From Methanobrevibacter arboriphilus JCM 13429 = DSM 1125 (lineage in GTDB: Archaea; Methanobacteriota; Methanobacteria; Methanobacteriales; Methanobacteriaceae): DNA of 64,000 nt. The position numbers and the translations under genes are program-made. Below, in pieces: positions 9,041 through 18,609 of this stretch (positions within the stretch are counted from its first letter, which is position 1; every line of letters begins with the position of its first letter). The stretch covers positions 1-64,000 of the forward strand of contig NZ_JXMW01000029.1 in assembly GCF_002072215.1 (NCBI RefSeq), read 5' to 3'. The notes beneath the pieces are model-generated. The model was not told where the DNA came from, ran no database searches, and saw only the letters and a list, made by a program, of their open reading frames with translations.

Positions 9041-9331
9041 ATAATTGATCTCTTATTAATAATTAATATTCTATTTATTTTTAATTTTTAATTTTTCAAT
9101 GTGATAATACTTTTTAATAGAATAATAGTAATACTAGTTTATAAGTAAATTCAAAAAAAGTAATACTAATAAGTAATAACAGTAAATATACTAATAAATA
9201 ATTCTTTTATAATAATAGGTAACTTTTATAAAATAATTTCTATAAAATAATTTTTTTATAATGTAATTTTTATAAAGTATTTTTATAAAGCATTTTTATA
9301 TAATAATTTTTATAAATTAAATGGTGAAAAT
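9041..9331. other. Intergenic region between cbiQ and the EamA gene
   Basis: This 291-bp stretch contains a run of TTTTTATAAA-like imperfect repeats at about 9205-9320. It is long enough to hold a separate promoter for the EamA gene. No coding sequence is seen. Confidence 0.5.
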
Positions 9332-10438
9332 TTGAATCTTAAAAACTATTGGGTTTTTTTAGGCTTATTAGCTGGCTTATTATTTGGTATTGCAACACCA
9401 TTTAGCAAACTTTTATTGGTGGATTTAAATTCATTTCAATTATCTGGACTTTTGTATTTAGGATCAGGAATTGTGATCATTCCTAGCATAATTAAGAATT
9501 TTAATAATTTTTATAAAGATAAGGATGTAGCTAAAGATGAAAATACTTCTAAAAAATCTTTTTTGGAGGTTAAGTTTGATAAGAACTTTATAAAAATTTT
9601 ACTTATAATTCTTTTTGGTGGAATATTAGGTCCTTTATTTTTAATGATAGGTCTTTCTCATAATAGTGCAAGTTCAACTGCTGTATGGTTAAATATGGAG
9701 CTTGTAGCTACAGCTATTTTAGGATTAATATTTTTTAAAGACAATTTAGATAAATTTGCTTCAATCGGTTTATTACTTACATTTATCGCTGGTTTAATAG
9801 TATCTTGGGGAAATGGATTTGGTGATATATTTTCTATAATTTTCATCATTTTGGCTTGTTTTTCGTGGGGATTGGATAATCAGCTCACTTCTATAGTTGA
9901 TGGGTATTCTCCAGAATTCATTACATTTGTTAAGGGTATTTTTGGAGGTGGAGTTAATTTAACCATTGGAATGATTATAGCTTCTCAAATGATTTCATTA
10001 AACTTAATATTTTATGGAATAATATTAGGAGTAGTGTCTTATGGTTTAAGTATTGTATTTTTCGTTAGTTCTGCGCAAAACCTTGGAGCTACTAGAAGTC
10101 AAATTTTGTTTGCTACTGCTCCATTTTGGGGAATAATGTTTTCTATATTTATTGGTGAACCACTAACATTTAATTTGATTATAGCTATTATATTATTGAT
10201 TGTTGCAGTATTAATCACTAATAATATTGTTCATAATCATAAACATCATCATAATAAAGTTGAACATCTTCATCTTCATTCTCATGATGATGGTCATCAT
10301 GTTCATAAACATGATTCTAATGAATTTGAAATTTATAATAAAGATAAAAATAAAAAACATACTCATATCCATGTACACAATGAAAAGCATCATGAACATA
10401 ATCATTTTCCAGATTTACATCATAAACATGATCATTAG
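9332..10438 (+). CDS. EamA/DMT-family transporter with a histidine-rich C-terminal tail
   Basis: Ten membrane helices in two EamA-type halves (about residues 5-165 and 170-298) identify a drug/metabolite-superfamily carrier. A cytosolic insertion of about 35 charged residues follows helix 2. After the last helix comes a 68-residue tail with 25 histidines, in runs such as HKHHH and HLHLHSH, plus Asp and Glu. Such tails bind Ni, Co or Zn in metal transporters and chaperones. The gene lies between cbiQ and cbiO, so a role in moving or buffering the metal handled by that system is a reasonable inference; the DMT family itself mostly carries metabolites. The start is a TTG at 9332, five bases after GGTG. 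The His tail creates spurious Met/Ile-rich frames on both strands. Confidence 0.85.
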   Translation: MNLKNYWVFLGLLAGLLFGIATPFSKLLLVDLNSFQLSGLLYLGSGIVIIPSIIKNFNNFYKDKDVAKDENTSKKSFLEVKFDKNFIKILLIILFGGILGPLFLMIGLSHNSASSTAVWLNMELVATAILGLIFFKDNLDKFASIGLLLTFIAGLIVSWGNGFGDIFSIIFIILACFSWGLDNQLTSIVDGYSPEFITFVKGIFGGGVNLTIGMIIASQMISLNLIFYGIILGVVSYGLSIVFFVSSAQNLGATRSQILFATAPFWGIMFSIFIGEPLTFNLIIAIILLIVAVLITNNIVHNHKHHHNKVEHLHLHSHDDGHHVHKHDSNEFEIYNKDKNKKHTHIHVHNEKHHEHNHFPDLHHKHDH

Positions 10439-10653
10439 AATTCAGTTTTATATATTAAATAATATTATTTGAATTAAGGAATTATATTTGGATTAATAAC
10501 TATATTTATATTAAATAATTTTCTTTGAATTAAATAATTTTATTCGGATTAATAACTATATTTATATTAAATAATATTATTGAATTAAGTAATTATATAT
10601 GGAGATAAAACATATTTTATAAATAGTAACAGGAAATAGTAATAGGTGGGACT
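10439..10653. repeat. Imperfect direct repeats between the EamA gene and cbiO
   Basis: A block of about 60 bases containing GGATTAATAACTATATTTATATTAAATAAT occurs at about 10491 and again at about 10547, with a partial third copy. The region has no coding potential; it contains the GGTGGG ribosome site of cbiO at its end. Confidence 0.5.
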
Positions 10654-11502
10654 ATGAGTATTATAGAAGCTAAGAATATTACTTACTTATATTCTGATGG
10701 CACTAAAGCATTAGATAATATTAATTTCAAGGTAGAAAAAGGTCAGATCGTTTCATTACTTGGTAAAAATGGTGCAGGAAAATCTACCCTTTTTCTCCAT
10801 TTTAATGGAATATTTGAACCAGAAAATGGTGAAATACTTATTGATGGTGAAAAATTAGAATATAATAAAAAAGGGTTACTTAAAGCTAGACAAAAAGTAG
10901 GGATAGTCTTTCAAAATCCTGATGATCAGCTTTTTGCACCAACTGTTGAAGAAGATGTTGCTTTTGGTCCACTTAATATTGGTCTTTCGCAAGAAGAAAC
11001 AAAAAAACGTGTTACTGATTCTCTTAAACGTGTAGGAATGGAAGGATATGAAAAAAAACCTCCTCATCATCTTAGTGGTGGTCAAAAGAAGAAAGTAGCT
11101 ATTGCAGGAATTTTAGCTATGAATCCTGAAATAATGGTTTTAGATGAACCAACTTCTGGTTTAGATCCTAAAGGTGCTTCTAAAATGCTCAAATTATTGT
11201 ATGAACTTAATAACAAGGGTATGACTATTATCATATCTACTCATGATGTTGACTTGGTTCCTCTTTATTCTGACAAAGTTAATGTTATTAAAAATGGGAC
11301 AATTATTAAGGAAGGCACTCCTCATGAAGTTTTTGATGATATTAATTTGATTCGTGATGCTGATTTAAGATTGCCTAGAGTAGCTCATCTTTTAGAAGTT
11401 TTAGAAAAAGAAGATAATCTTAAAATCTCTGATTCATATCCTTTAACTATTGGAGAAGCCCGTAAAGACTTATTGAAATATATTGATAAAGAGAAAATTT
11501 AG
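10654..11502 (+). CDS. cbiO: Cobalt/nickel ECF transporter ATP-binding protein CbiO
   Basis: This ATPase powers the CbiMNQ importer. The 282-residue protein carries Walker A (GKNGAGKST, about 38-46), the Q-loop FQNPDDQLFAP typical of ECF ATPases, signature LSGGQKKKVAIAG, Walker B MVLDEPTSGLDP and the switch His in STHDVD. The extra C-terminal domain of about 55 residues is usual for CbiO. A strong GGTGGG site precedes the ATG. It closes the cluster after the EamA gene. Confidence 0.94.
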   Translation: MSIIEAKNITYLYSDGTKALDNINFKVEKGQIVSLLGKNGAGKSTLFLHFNGIFEPENGEILIDGEKLEYNKKGLLKARQKVGIVFQNPDDQLFAPTVEEDVAFGPLNIGLSQEETKKRVTDSLKRVGMEGYEKKPPHHLSGGQKKKVAIAGILAMNPEIMVLDEPTSGLDPKGASKMLKLLYELNNKGMTIIISTHDVDLVPLYSDKVNVIKNGTIIKEGTPHEVFDDINLIRDADLRLPRVAHLLEVLEKEDNLKISDSYPLTIGEARKDLLKYIDKEKI

Positions 11503-12195
<693 letters not shown>

Positions 12196-12657
12196 TTATT
12201 ATTAAATCATAAACATTTTTAAATTATATTAATAATAAATTATAACCGATATTAAATAATAACTAGTATTAAATTATAATTAGTATTAAATTATAAACAG
12301 TCTTAAATTATAATCAATATAAAATTATATTTATTATTACAATCTTCAATATAAATAATAAAAATAATAATTATAATTATTTCTATCATAACATATTTCT
12401 ATCATAACATTTATATAATTCATACAATATATTAAAAAGCAAACACTCAGTATATATAATTTAAAAACAAAGTAATAAAAACAAAGTAATAAAAACAAAA
12501 TAATAAAAACAAAATAATAAAAATAAATTAATTCAAAAATATAATTAAAATAATTATATTTCTAAAAATATCATATAGTTTATATCATATATCTTATATT
12601 TCATTTAACTTTATTTATAATTTATTTATATTTTATTCAGATAATGGTAATTCAAAT
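12196..12657. repeat. Non-coding region with two different tandem repeats
   Basis: At 12236-12320 there are five adjoining 17-base units of the form TAAATTATAATTAGTAT. At 12463-12528 there are nearly five 14-base units of the form AAAAACAAAGTAAT. Between them is ordinary A/T sequence with CATTTATATAATTC at about 12410-12423, a possible promoter. No gene is evident. Confidence 0.8.
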
Positions 12658-13395
12658 ATGACAGATAAAAACGAAGTCTCTAGCTTTTCTAATAATCATT
12701 TAATTAATAAAGATACTGATGGGATATTTGTTGTTGTTCCTGCTTTCAATGAAGATAAAACAGTTGGTTCAGTTATAGAAGAAATTGTAAAATTAGGATA
12801 TAATGTCATTCTTGTTGATGATGGTTCTAGTGACAATACTTATGAAATAGCTAAATCTTCTAAATCTAAATATCCAGATAATATTTTTATATATCAACAT
12901 GTTATTAACAGAGGTTTAGGTGCAGCTTTAAAAACAGGTATGACTGGAGCATTAATTCACGGTGCTAAGTTTATTGTTACTTTTGATGCTGATGGTCAGC
13001 ATGCTGTGGAAGATATAGCTAAAGTTTGCAAACCATTAAAAGATGGAAATGCAGATGCGGTCATTGGATCAAGACCATTTGAAGATATGCCAAATTCTAA
13101 AAATTTTGCAAATACAGTTATGAATCTCATGACTTATGTGTTTTATAGAACCAAGGTTAAAGATTCTCAATCTGGCCTTAGAGCTTTCAAAGCAGAAGTT
13201 ATTCCCAAATTAAATTTGTTATCAAGAGGTTATGGGGTATCTTCAGAGTTTATTAGGGAGATTAGAAGAAATCATCTTAAACTAGAAGAAGTTACAATTA
13301 CTACTATTTACACTCCTGAAACTCAAGCTAAAGGAACCAATGCAATAGTTGGACTTAAAATTTTATTTAAAATGATAATGGATATATTTAAATGA
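12658..13395 (+). CDS. Family 2 glycosyltransferase, DPM1/DpgS-like
   Basis: A GT-A fold transferase of 245 residues. It has VVVPAFNEDKTVGSV, ILVDDGSSDNT, the RGLGAALKTG segment and the metal-binding VTFDADGQH, as in polyprenyl-phosphate mannosyl- or glucosyltransferases that supply lipid-linked sugars for protein or cell-wall glycosylation on the outer side of the membrane. It has no C-terminal membrane helices of its own; the DUF2304 membrane protein encoded 127 bp downstream commonly accompanies such enzymes. The sugar is not predictable. The first 22 residues before the domain are polar and unrelated to the fold. Confidence 0.88.
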   Translation: MTDKNEVSSFSNNHLINKDTDGIFVVVPAFNEDKTVGSVIEEIVKLGYNVILVDDGSSDNTYEIAKSSKSKYPDNIFIYQHVINRGLGAALKTGMTGALIHGAKFIVTFDADGQHAVEDIAKVCKPLKDGNADAVIGSRPFEDMPNSKNFANTVMNLMTYVFYRTKVKDSQSGLRAFKAEVIPKLNLLSRGYGVSSEFIREIRRNHLKLEEVTITTIYTPETQAKGTNAIVGLKILFKMIMDIFK

Positions 13396-13522
13396 TTGAT
13401 TTATTATATTTAGGCGGTTGAATTGTTATATTTGGTTGATTGGTTTGTTATTTTAGATGATTGGTAAATTCACATTAAAATATATTTACATTAAATTATT
13501 CTATTATGCTGTTGTTTTATAA

Positions 13523-13921
13523 ATGGAGTGTGTAATTATTTTTGGAGATATAAGGTTATTTCAGATATTGGTTGTGTTTATAGCTATTTTAGCAATATTA
13601 TTAGTTTTTAATAGATTTCATAAGAAAAAAACTTCTATTACAACTTTTATTCTTTGGGTAGTATTATGGGTTTTAGTGGCTATATTTGCTATAATACCTG
13701 AATCTAGTACATATATAGCTAATCTTATCGGCATTGGAAGAGGTTTGGATTTAATAATTATTTTTGGAATTATTGGTTCTTATTATTTAATATTTAGGGT
13801 TTATTTAAAGCTTGAAAAAATAGATCAAGATATAACAAAATTAGTAAGAATAATTTCAATAGAAAAAGAACTAAATTATGAATTAGAACAAGATCAAGAT
13901 GAAAATAAAGATAAAAAATGA
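13523..13921 (+). CDS. DUF2304 family small membrane protein
   Basis: The product has three membrane helices (about 10-27, 38-58 and 70-92) and a charged, probably coiled-coil C-terminus (LKLEKIDQDITKLVRII). This matches DUF2304, small proteins found next to DPM-like glycosyltransferases, as here. A scaffolding or polyprenyl-phosphate-handling role is inferred from that pairing. The ATG at 13523 has no ribosome site, and its GGAG (13525-13528) would instead serve a start at ATT 13535 or 13538, where the conserved part begins. I keep the ATG coordinate but regard the ATT start as plausible. Confidence 0.8.
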   Translation: MECVIIFGDIRLFQILVVFIAILAILLVFNRFHKKKTSITTFILWVVLWVLVAIFAIIPESSTYIANLIGIGRGLDLIIIFGIIGSYYLIFRVYLKLEKIDQDITKLVRIISIEKELNYELEQDQDENKDKK

Positions 13922-14269
13922 TTTTATTGATTAATTTTTATTTAATTATTATTTAATCTTTATTTAATTATTATTTTATTTCGATATATTGTTTTTAATA
14001 TTTTTTAAAATTCTATTTTTTGTAATTCTTATGATTATTATAATAGAAAAAGCTATTAATAATAAAATATATAATATAATTTGATAAAATTTTTATAATG
14101 TATTTTTATAGTATATTTTTTAATATATTTTCTTAATATATCTAATTTAATATATTTCTAATTTAATATATTTGTTTAATAATTTATTTTTCTACTATTT
14201 TTAATAGATTTATAATTATTCTTATAATTATTAATTATTTTAATATCTTGAGAGTATGGTGAATGTATA
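13922..14269. other. Non-coding region upstream of the Fe-S gene pair
   Basis: The 348-bp stretch is A/T sequence with repeated TTTAATATATTTCTAATTTAATATATT blocks at about 14125-14180. It ends in GGTGAATGT before the next gene. I see no gene in it. Confidence 0.5.
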
Positions 14270-15220
14270 ATGTTATATTTTAGGGGATGTACAGCTCGTG
14301 AAAGAGTAAATTCTATTTCTGATTCCACAGAAAAACTTTTAAAATTAGCTAATATTGATTTTAAAACTTTAGATGATGAAGAATGTTGTGGTTCTGTTCT
14401 TCTTAGAACTGGTTTTGAGGATGATGCTAAAGAACAGATGAAAAAGAATTTACCTAAACTAAAAGATGAAAAAATTGTTGTTTCTTGTGCTGGTTGCTAT
14501 AAAACATTAAAACAAGATTATATGGACTATATTGGGGCTGATTTAGATGTTATTCATATCTCACAGTTACTTAATGAAATAATATCTAATAATTATAATA
14601 ATAGTAATATTAATGGTAATAATAATAATAATAATAATTTTGATTTTGATTTTGATTCTTTGATAGATGAAGATATTTCAGTTACATATCATGATCCCTG
14701 TCATTTAGGTAGGCATAGTGGTGAATTTGATGCTCCGCGAGAGGTTATAAAGAGTTTTTCAAATCTTATTGAGATGGAAAATATTCGTGAAAACTCTTTA
14801 TGTTGTGGTTCTGGTGGAGGGGTCAAATCTGCTTTTCCAGAAATTGCAAATTTAATAGCTTCTAGAAGAGGTGAAGAAGCAGAAGATACTGGAGCTGAAA
14901 TTTTAATAACTTCTTGTCCTTTTTGTAAATTAAATTTAAATGAAAATTCTTCTATGGAAGTTTTAGATCTTTCAGAATTTATTTTAGCTTGTATTGAAGG
15001 TAATATTGATAAATTTTTAAATGACAAACACGAAAAAACTAAAGAAGAAGAGAAAAATAAACAAAAAATGGATAAAAAAGAAGAAAAAGATAAAAAAAAT
15101 AAAAATAAACAAGAAAAAGATAAGAAAGAGAAAGATAATCAAAAAAAAGATAAGGAAGAAAAAGATAAAAAAGAGAAAGATAAAAAAGAACTAATTGATG
15201 AAAAAGTGGAGGATCTTTAA
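14270..15220 (+). CDS. CCG-domain Fe-S protein, LutA/HdrB/GlcF-like
   Basis: Two cysteine-rich CCG domains are present: GCTARER, ECCGSVLL and CAGCYK in the first, DPCHLGRHSG, CCGSGGG and CPFCKLN in the second. Such domains bind 4Fe-4S clusters in heterodisulfide reductase HdrB, glycolate oxidase GlcF and lactate-utilisation LutA. The partner gene follows with no gap (stop 15218-15220, ATG 15221) and is LutB-like, so a two-subunit oxidoreductase is likely; its substrate is unknown. Between the two domains lies an Asn run and FDFDFD (about 104-128), and after the second domain is a tail of about 65 residues made almost only of Lys, Glu, Asp, Asn and Gln. Neither is usual for the family. Confidence 0.85.
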   Translation: MLYFRGCTARERVNSISDSTEKLLKLANIDFKTLDDEECCGSVLLRTGFEDDAKEQMKKNLPKLKDEKIVVSCAGCYKTLKQDYMDYIGADLDVIHISQLLNEIISNNYNNSNINGNNNNNNNFDFDFDSLIDEDISVTYHDPCHLGRHSGEFDAPREVIKSFSNLIEMENIRENSLCCGSGGGVKSAFPEIANLIASRRGEEAEDTGAEILITSCPFCKLNLNENSSMEVLDLSEFILACIEGNIDKFLNDKHEKTKEEEKNKQKMDKKEEKDKKNKNKQEKDKKEKDNQKKDKEEKDKKEKDKKELIDEKVEDL

Positions 15221-16534
15221 ATGAATGAAAATGAATTAGAATCAATGAGAAATTCATTTAAAACTGTTTATAATAAACGTAAAAGTATTTTAAACGATCC
15301 TCAAGTTAAAAATCTTCAAGAAAAAGTCATTGATATTAGAAAAGATTCTATTGATAACAATGAGAAGTTAATTGAAACTCTTAAAGAATCTTTCAAAAAA
15401 AATGATATTGATTATGCTTTTGCAGATAATGCTGAAGAGGCCAGAAATATTATTTGTGATGTTATTAAAAGTGAAATTAATGAAGATTTGAAAGATGATA
15501 CATCAAATTATAGTTTTAATGATAATAATAACTTTAATGATAATGATTTTAATGATGATAATAGCTTTAATGATAAAAATTCAATTGTTGTAGCTAAGTC
15601 TAAATCTAATACTCTTGGAGAAATTGCAGCTTCTAAATTTCTTCAATCAAAAGGTATAAATGTTATTGAAACAGACTTGGGAGATAGGATATTACAATTA
15701 AAAGGAAAAGATAATAAACCTACACATCCAACAGGCCCCGCATCCCATTTAAATGTTGAAGAAATTTCAAAAATTGTAAGTAAAGGGTTGAATATAGATG
15801 TTGCTTGTGATCCTAAAGCTATTATGGAAGTTGTAAAAGAGGATATTTTAAATAAAGTCTCTGAGGCTGATATTGGATTAAGTGGAGCTAATGCAGTAGC
15901 TTGTGAAGATGGATCTTTAGTTTTTGTTCATAATGAAGGTAATATATCTCTTGTTTCTCTCATGAAGACTCATATTATTGTGGCAGGTATAGAAAAACTT
16001 GTTAGGACTATTGAAGATGCTATTTCAATAGCTAAACTTGAAACTATATATGCTACTGGAAGCAAGGTAACTTCTTATATTAATATTGTTTCAGGGCCTT
16101 CAAAAACTGCTGATATTGAGAAAAAGCTACTTAAAAATATGTATGGTGCAGAAAAAGTCTTTGTCATTATTTTAGACAATGGACGTTTAGAAGCTATTGA
16201 ATCAATTACTGAATGTCTTTATTGTATTGGTTGTGGTAGTTGTATTGTTACTTGTCCTGTTTATAATGCTATAGGTAATGAATTTGGTTTTAATAATTAT
16301 CTAGGTGGTCGTGGAGTAGCTATGAGTAAGTTTATTCAGGATACTGAAACTAGTATTTCTTCTGGACTTTATAAATGTACATTATGTGGTCTTTGTAAAA
16401 TTAACTGTCCTGTGACTATTTCTACATCTGATATTATTGAGAATATTCGTGCTGAAACTCTTAAAAAGGGTTTATATCCTGAAAAACATGGGAAATTCAA
16501 GGATAATATTAAGAATAAAGGTTCTCCTTATTAA
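15221..16534 (+). CDS. LUD-domain ferredoxin-type protein, LutB-like
   Basis: The 437-residue product has an N-terminal helical region, a LUD (DUF162) domain at about 90-315 with PTHPTGPASHLN and LSGANAVACEDGS, and two C-terminal 4Fe-4S motifs, CIGCGSCIVTCP and CTLCGLCKINCP. This is the LutB layout of lactate-utilisation complexes. With the upstream CCG protein it makes a LutA-LutB pair, but no LutC gene adjoins. In a methanogen it may oxidise a hydroxy acid or serve heterodisulfide-linked electron transfer; this is inference. Its ribosome site, GGAGG, lies inside the end of the upstream gene. An Asn/Asp/Phe repeat insert occupies about 88-125, before the conserved domain. Confidence 0.86.
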   Translation: MNENELESMRNSFKTVYNKRKSILNDPQVKNLQEKVIDIRKDSIDNNEKLIETLKESFKKNDIDYAFADNAEEARNIICDVIKSEINEDLKDDTSNYSFNDNNNFNDNDFNDDNSFNDKNSIVVAKSKSNTLGEIAASKFLQSKGINVIETDLGDRILQLKGKDNKPTHPTGPASHLNVEEISKIVSKGLNIDVACDPKAIMEVVKEDILNKVSEADIGLSGANAVACEDGSLVFVHNEGNISLVSLMKTHIIVAGIEKLVRTIEDAISIAKLETIYATGSKVTSYINIVSGPSKTADIEKKLLKNMYGAEKVFVIILDNGRLEAIESITECLYCIGCGSCIVTCPVYNAIGNEFGFNNYLGGRGVAMSKFIQDTETSISSGLYKCTLCGLCKINCPVTISTSDIIENIRAETLKKGLYPEKHGKFKDNIKNKGSPY

Positions 16535-17159
16535 TTTATTCTAATAACTTAATCAGACTTGTATAAATTCTTTATTAATATATAAATTCGTTATTAATAG
16601 ATTATAGTTAAAAATATAATTAAAAAATAAAAAAGTATTACTAAATAAAAAATAAATAGAATAATAATTAAATACAATAATTAAATATAGATTAAATAAA
16701 AAATTGTAATATTATTAAAAATTATAATGTTAGTTAAAGATTGCAATTTTACTTGAAAAATTAAGTTTTAATAGTATATTTTGCAACAATTTGAAAACAA
16801 TTAAATATTCAAAATCATTAAATATATAATTTATTAAAATAATTATTATACAAATTTATTTAATATAAAAATTTATTTAATATACAAATTTCTTTAAGAA
16901 TTATTGATAATTTTCTTATAAATTATATAAGCTTATAATATAATATTATATTAATAATTGTAATATAGTTATTAGCTTATTAAATGTAATCATAATGTAT
17001 TTTATAATAGCTTATTATAATGTAATTATAGAATGTATTTTATAATAGCTTATTATAATGTAATTATAGAATGTATTTTATAATAGCTTATTATATAATA
17101 TAGATAAATATTAGTATAGATAAATATTATACTGAGGATATGCTAAAGGAAGATTTAAA
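16535..17159. repeat. Long non-coding region with a 38-base tandem repeat
   Basis: At 16995-17095 a 38-base unit beginning ATGTATTTTATAATAGC occurs 2.7 times (starts 16995, 17033 and 17071) with essentially no divergence. Upstream, AAATTTATTTAATATA is reiterated at about 16854-16890. The rest is unstructured A/T sequence. No gene is supported in these 625 bases. Confidence 0.85.
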
Positions 17160-17387
17160 ATGAAAGTTAATACTTTAATAATCCAAACAAAAAATTCAAA
17201 GGACTCTTTGACATTTAAAGTAGGACAGACTTTAACATCTGATAAATTTGAACTTTTAACGGTTGATAGTCCTATAAATTATATTAATATTAATACAAAG
17301 ACCGGATTTATTGAAATTAAAACTAATGAGGACAACTTTTTATGGTATTCTTTAAATGATATCCAATTTTTGTCTTTTAACATTTGA
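17160..17387 (+). CDS. Small unknown protein
   Basis: A 75-residue frame with an AAAGGAAGA ribosome site at suitable spacing. The protein has no cysteine or membrane helix; it alternates hydrophobic and polar residues (for example INTKTGFIEIKT) and is probably a small beta-rich domain. I do not recognise a family. It stands alone between two repeat-bearing intergenic regions. Coding status rests on the ribosome site, codon choice like its neighbours and the lack of internal stops. Confidence 0.55.
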   Translation: MKVNTLIIQTKNSKDSLTFKVGQTLTSDKFELLTVDSPINYININTKTGFIEIKTNEDNFLWYSLNDIQFLSFNI

Positions 17388-17805
17388 TTAATATCTAAGA
17401 TTTTTAGTTATGTATTAATTAATGTTAATTTATTAATAATAGAATGTATATATCTTAAAATGTTTTTTAAGTTTAATTAATTAAGTTTAGTTATTTATTA
17501 AATAGGAATTTTTATATAGGAATTTTTATATATTATTTAGGGATTTTTATATTATTTTTATAAATTATTTCTATAGTATAACTTATTTCTATAAAATAGC
17601 TCATTTCTATAAAATAGCTCATTTTTATAAAATAACTTATTTTCATAAAATAACTTATTTTTTTATAAAATTATGTTATTAATTTATTTAATCTAAAAGT
17701 TTTTATATTATAGATTTAATAAATAATGTAAATTGATATTTTTTAAATATATTCATTTTAATTTAGCTATTTTAAGTTAGAAAGTAAATTTATGGAGGAA
17801 ATGTA
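17388..17805. repeat. Non-coding region with an 18-base tandem repeat
   Basis: Five adjoining 18-base units of the form ATTTCTATAAAATAGCTC occupy 17567-17656; the middle two are identical. Before them, TATAGGAATTTTTATAT is repeated at about 17511-17535. The region ends with the GGAGG ribosome site of mfnB. No gene is seen. Confidence 0.85.
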
Positions 17806-18522
17806 TTGCTTCTATTAATAAGCCCTATAAACAATGAAGAAGCACTAGAGTCTATTGAAGGCGGTGCAGATATAGTCGATGTTAAAAATCCTAAAGAAGG
17901 ATCTCTCGGAGCTAATTTCCCGTGGGTGATTAGTGAAATTAGAAAAATGACTCCCGATGATATGTTAGTAAGTGCAACTCTTGGAGATGTTCCCTATAAA
18001 CCTGGAACGGTGTCTCTTGCAGCGATGGGTGCTTTAACATCTGGTGCAGATTATATTAAAGTAGGATTGTATGGTACATCTAATTATGATGAGGCTTTAG
18101 AAGTTATGACTAATGTTGTTAAAACTGTTAAGAGTAATAATCCTAATGCTACAGTTGTTGCATCTGGTTACGGCGATGCTCATAGAGTTGGAGCAGTTTC
18201 ACCATGGGATATTCCAAAAGTAGCTAAAGAGTCTGGAAGTGATTTAGCTATGTTGGATACGGCAGTTAAAGATGGCAAAACTTTGTTTGATTATTTAAAT
18301 ATCGATGATTTAAAAAAATTTGTTGAGGAAACTCATAGCTATGGCTTAAAATCAGCTCTTGCAGGTTCTGTTAAAAAAGAACAATTAAAACCACTTTATG
18401 ATATTGGTTGTGATGTTGTTGGTGTTAGAGGTGCTGCTTGTACTGGTGGAGATAGAAATAATGGTAAAATCAGTCGAACTGCTGTAGCTGAATTGAAAGA
18501 ATTAGTTAATTCTTTTGATTAG
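17806..18522 (+). CDS. mfnB: (5-formylfuran-3-yl)methyl phosphate synthase, methanofuran biosynthesis
   Basis: MfnB condenses two glyceraldehyde-3-phosphate molecules to the furan precursor of methanofuran, the first C1 carrier of methanogenesis. The 238-residue TIM-barrel protein retains the two lysines known to be catalytic in the Methanocaldococcus enzyme, Lys27 in DVKNP and Lys155 in DTAVKDGK; my count from this start puts them at exactly those positions, which supports the TTG start at 17806. GGAGG stands seven bases before it. It is monocistronic here. Confidence 0.94.
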   Translation: MLLLISPINNEEALESIEGGADIVDVKNPKEGSLGANFPWVISEIRKMTPDDMLVSATLGDVPYKPGTVSLAAMGALTSGADYIKVGLYGTSNYDEALEVMTNVVKTVKSNNPNATVVASGYGDAHRVGAVSPWDIPKVAKESGSDLAMLDTAVKDGKTLFDYLNIDDLKKFVEETHSYGLKSALAGSVKKEQLKPLYDIGCDVVGVRGAACTGGDRNNGKISRTAVAELKELVNSFD

Positions 18523-18609
18523 TCATAAAGAAATTAACAATTTTTCATTAAAAAATTAAATATTAAAATTAAAATTGATTATTATTTATAATAAATAGGT
18601 GTGAGGGAA

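Noticed and set aside
10211-10472. Met/Ile-rich frames on both strands over the end of the EamA gene
   Set aside because: They are shadows of the CAT-rich histidine tail: the same repeats read as ATG and ATC/ATT in other frames.
15039-15257. Minus-strand Leu/Phe/Tyr-rich frame resembling a membrane protein
   Set aside because: It is the complement of the Lys/Glu tail of the CCG protein; the hydrophobic look comes from AAA/GAA read in reverse.
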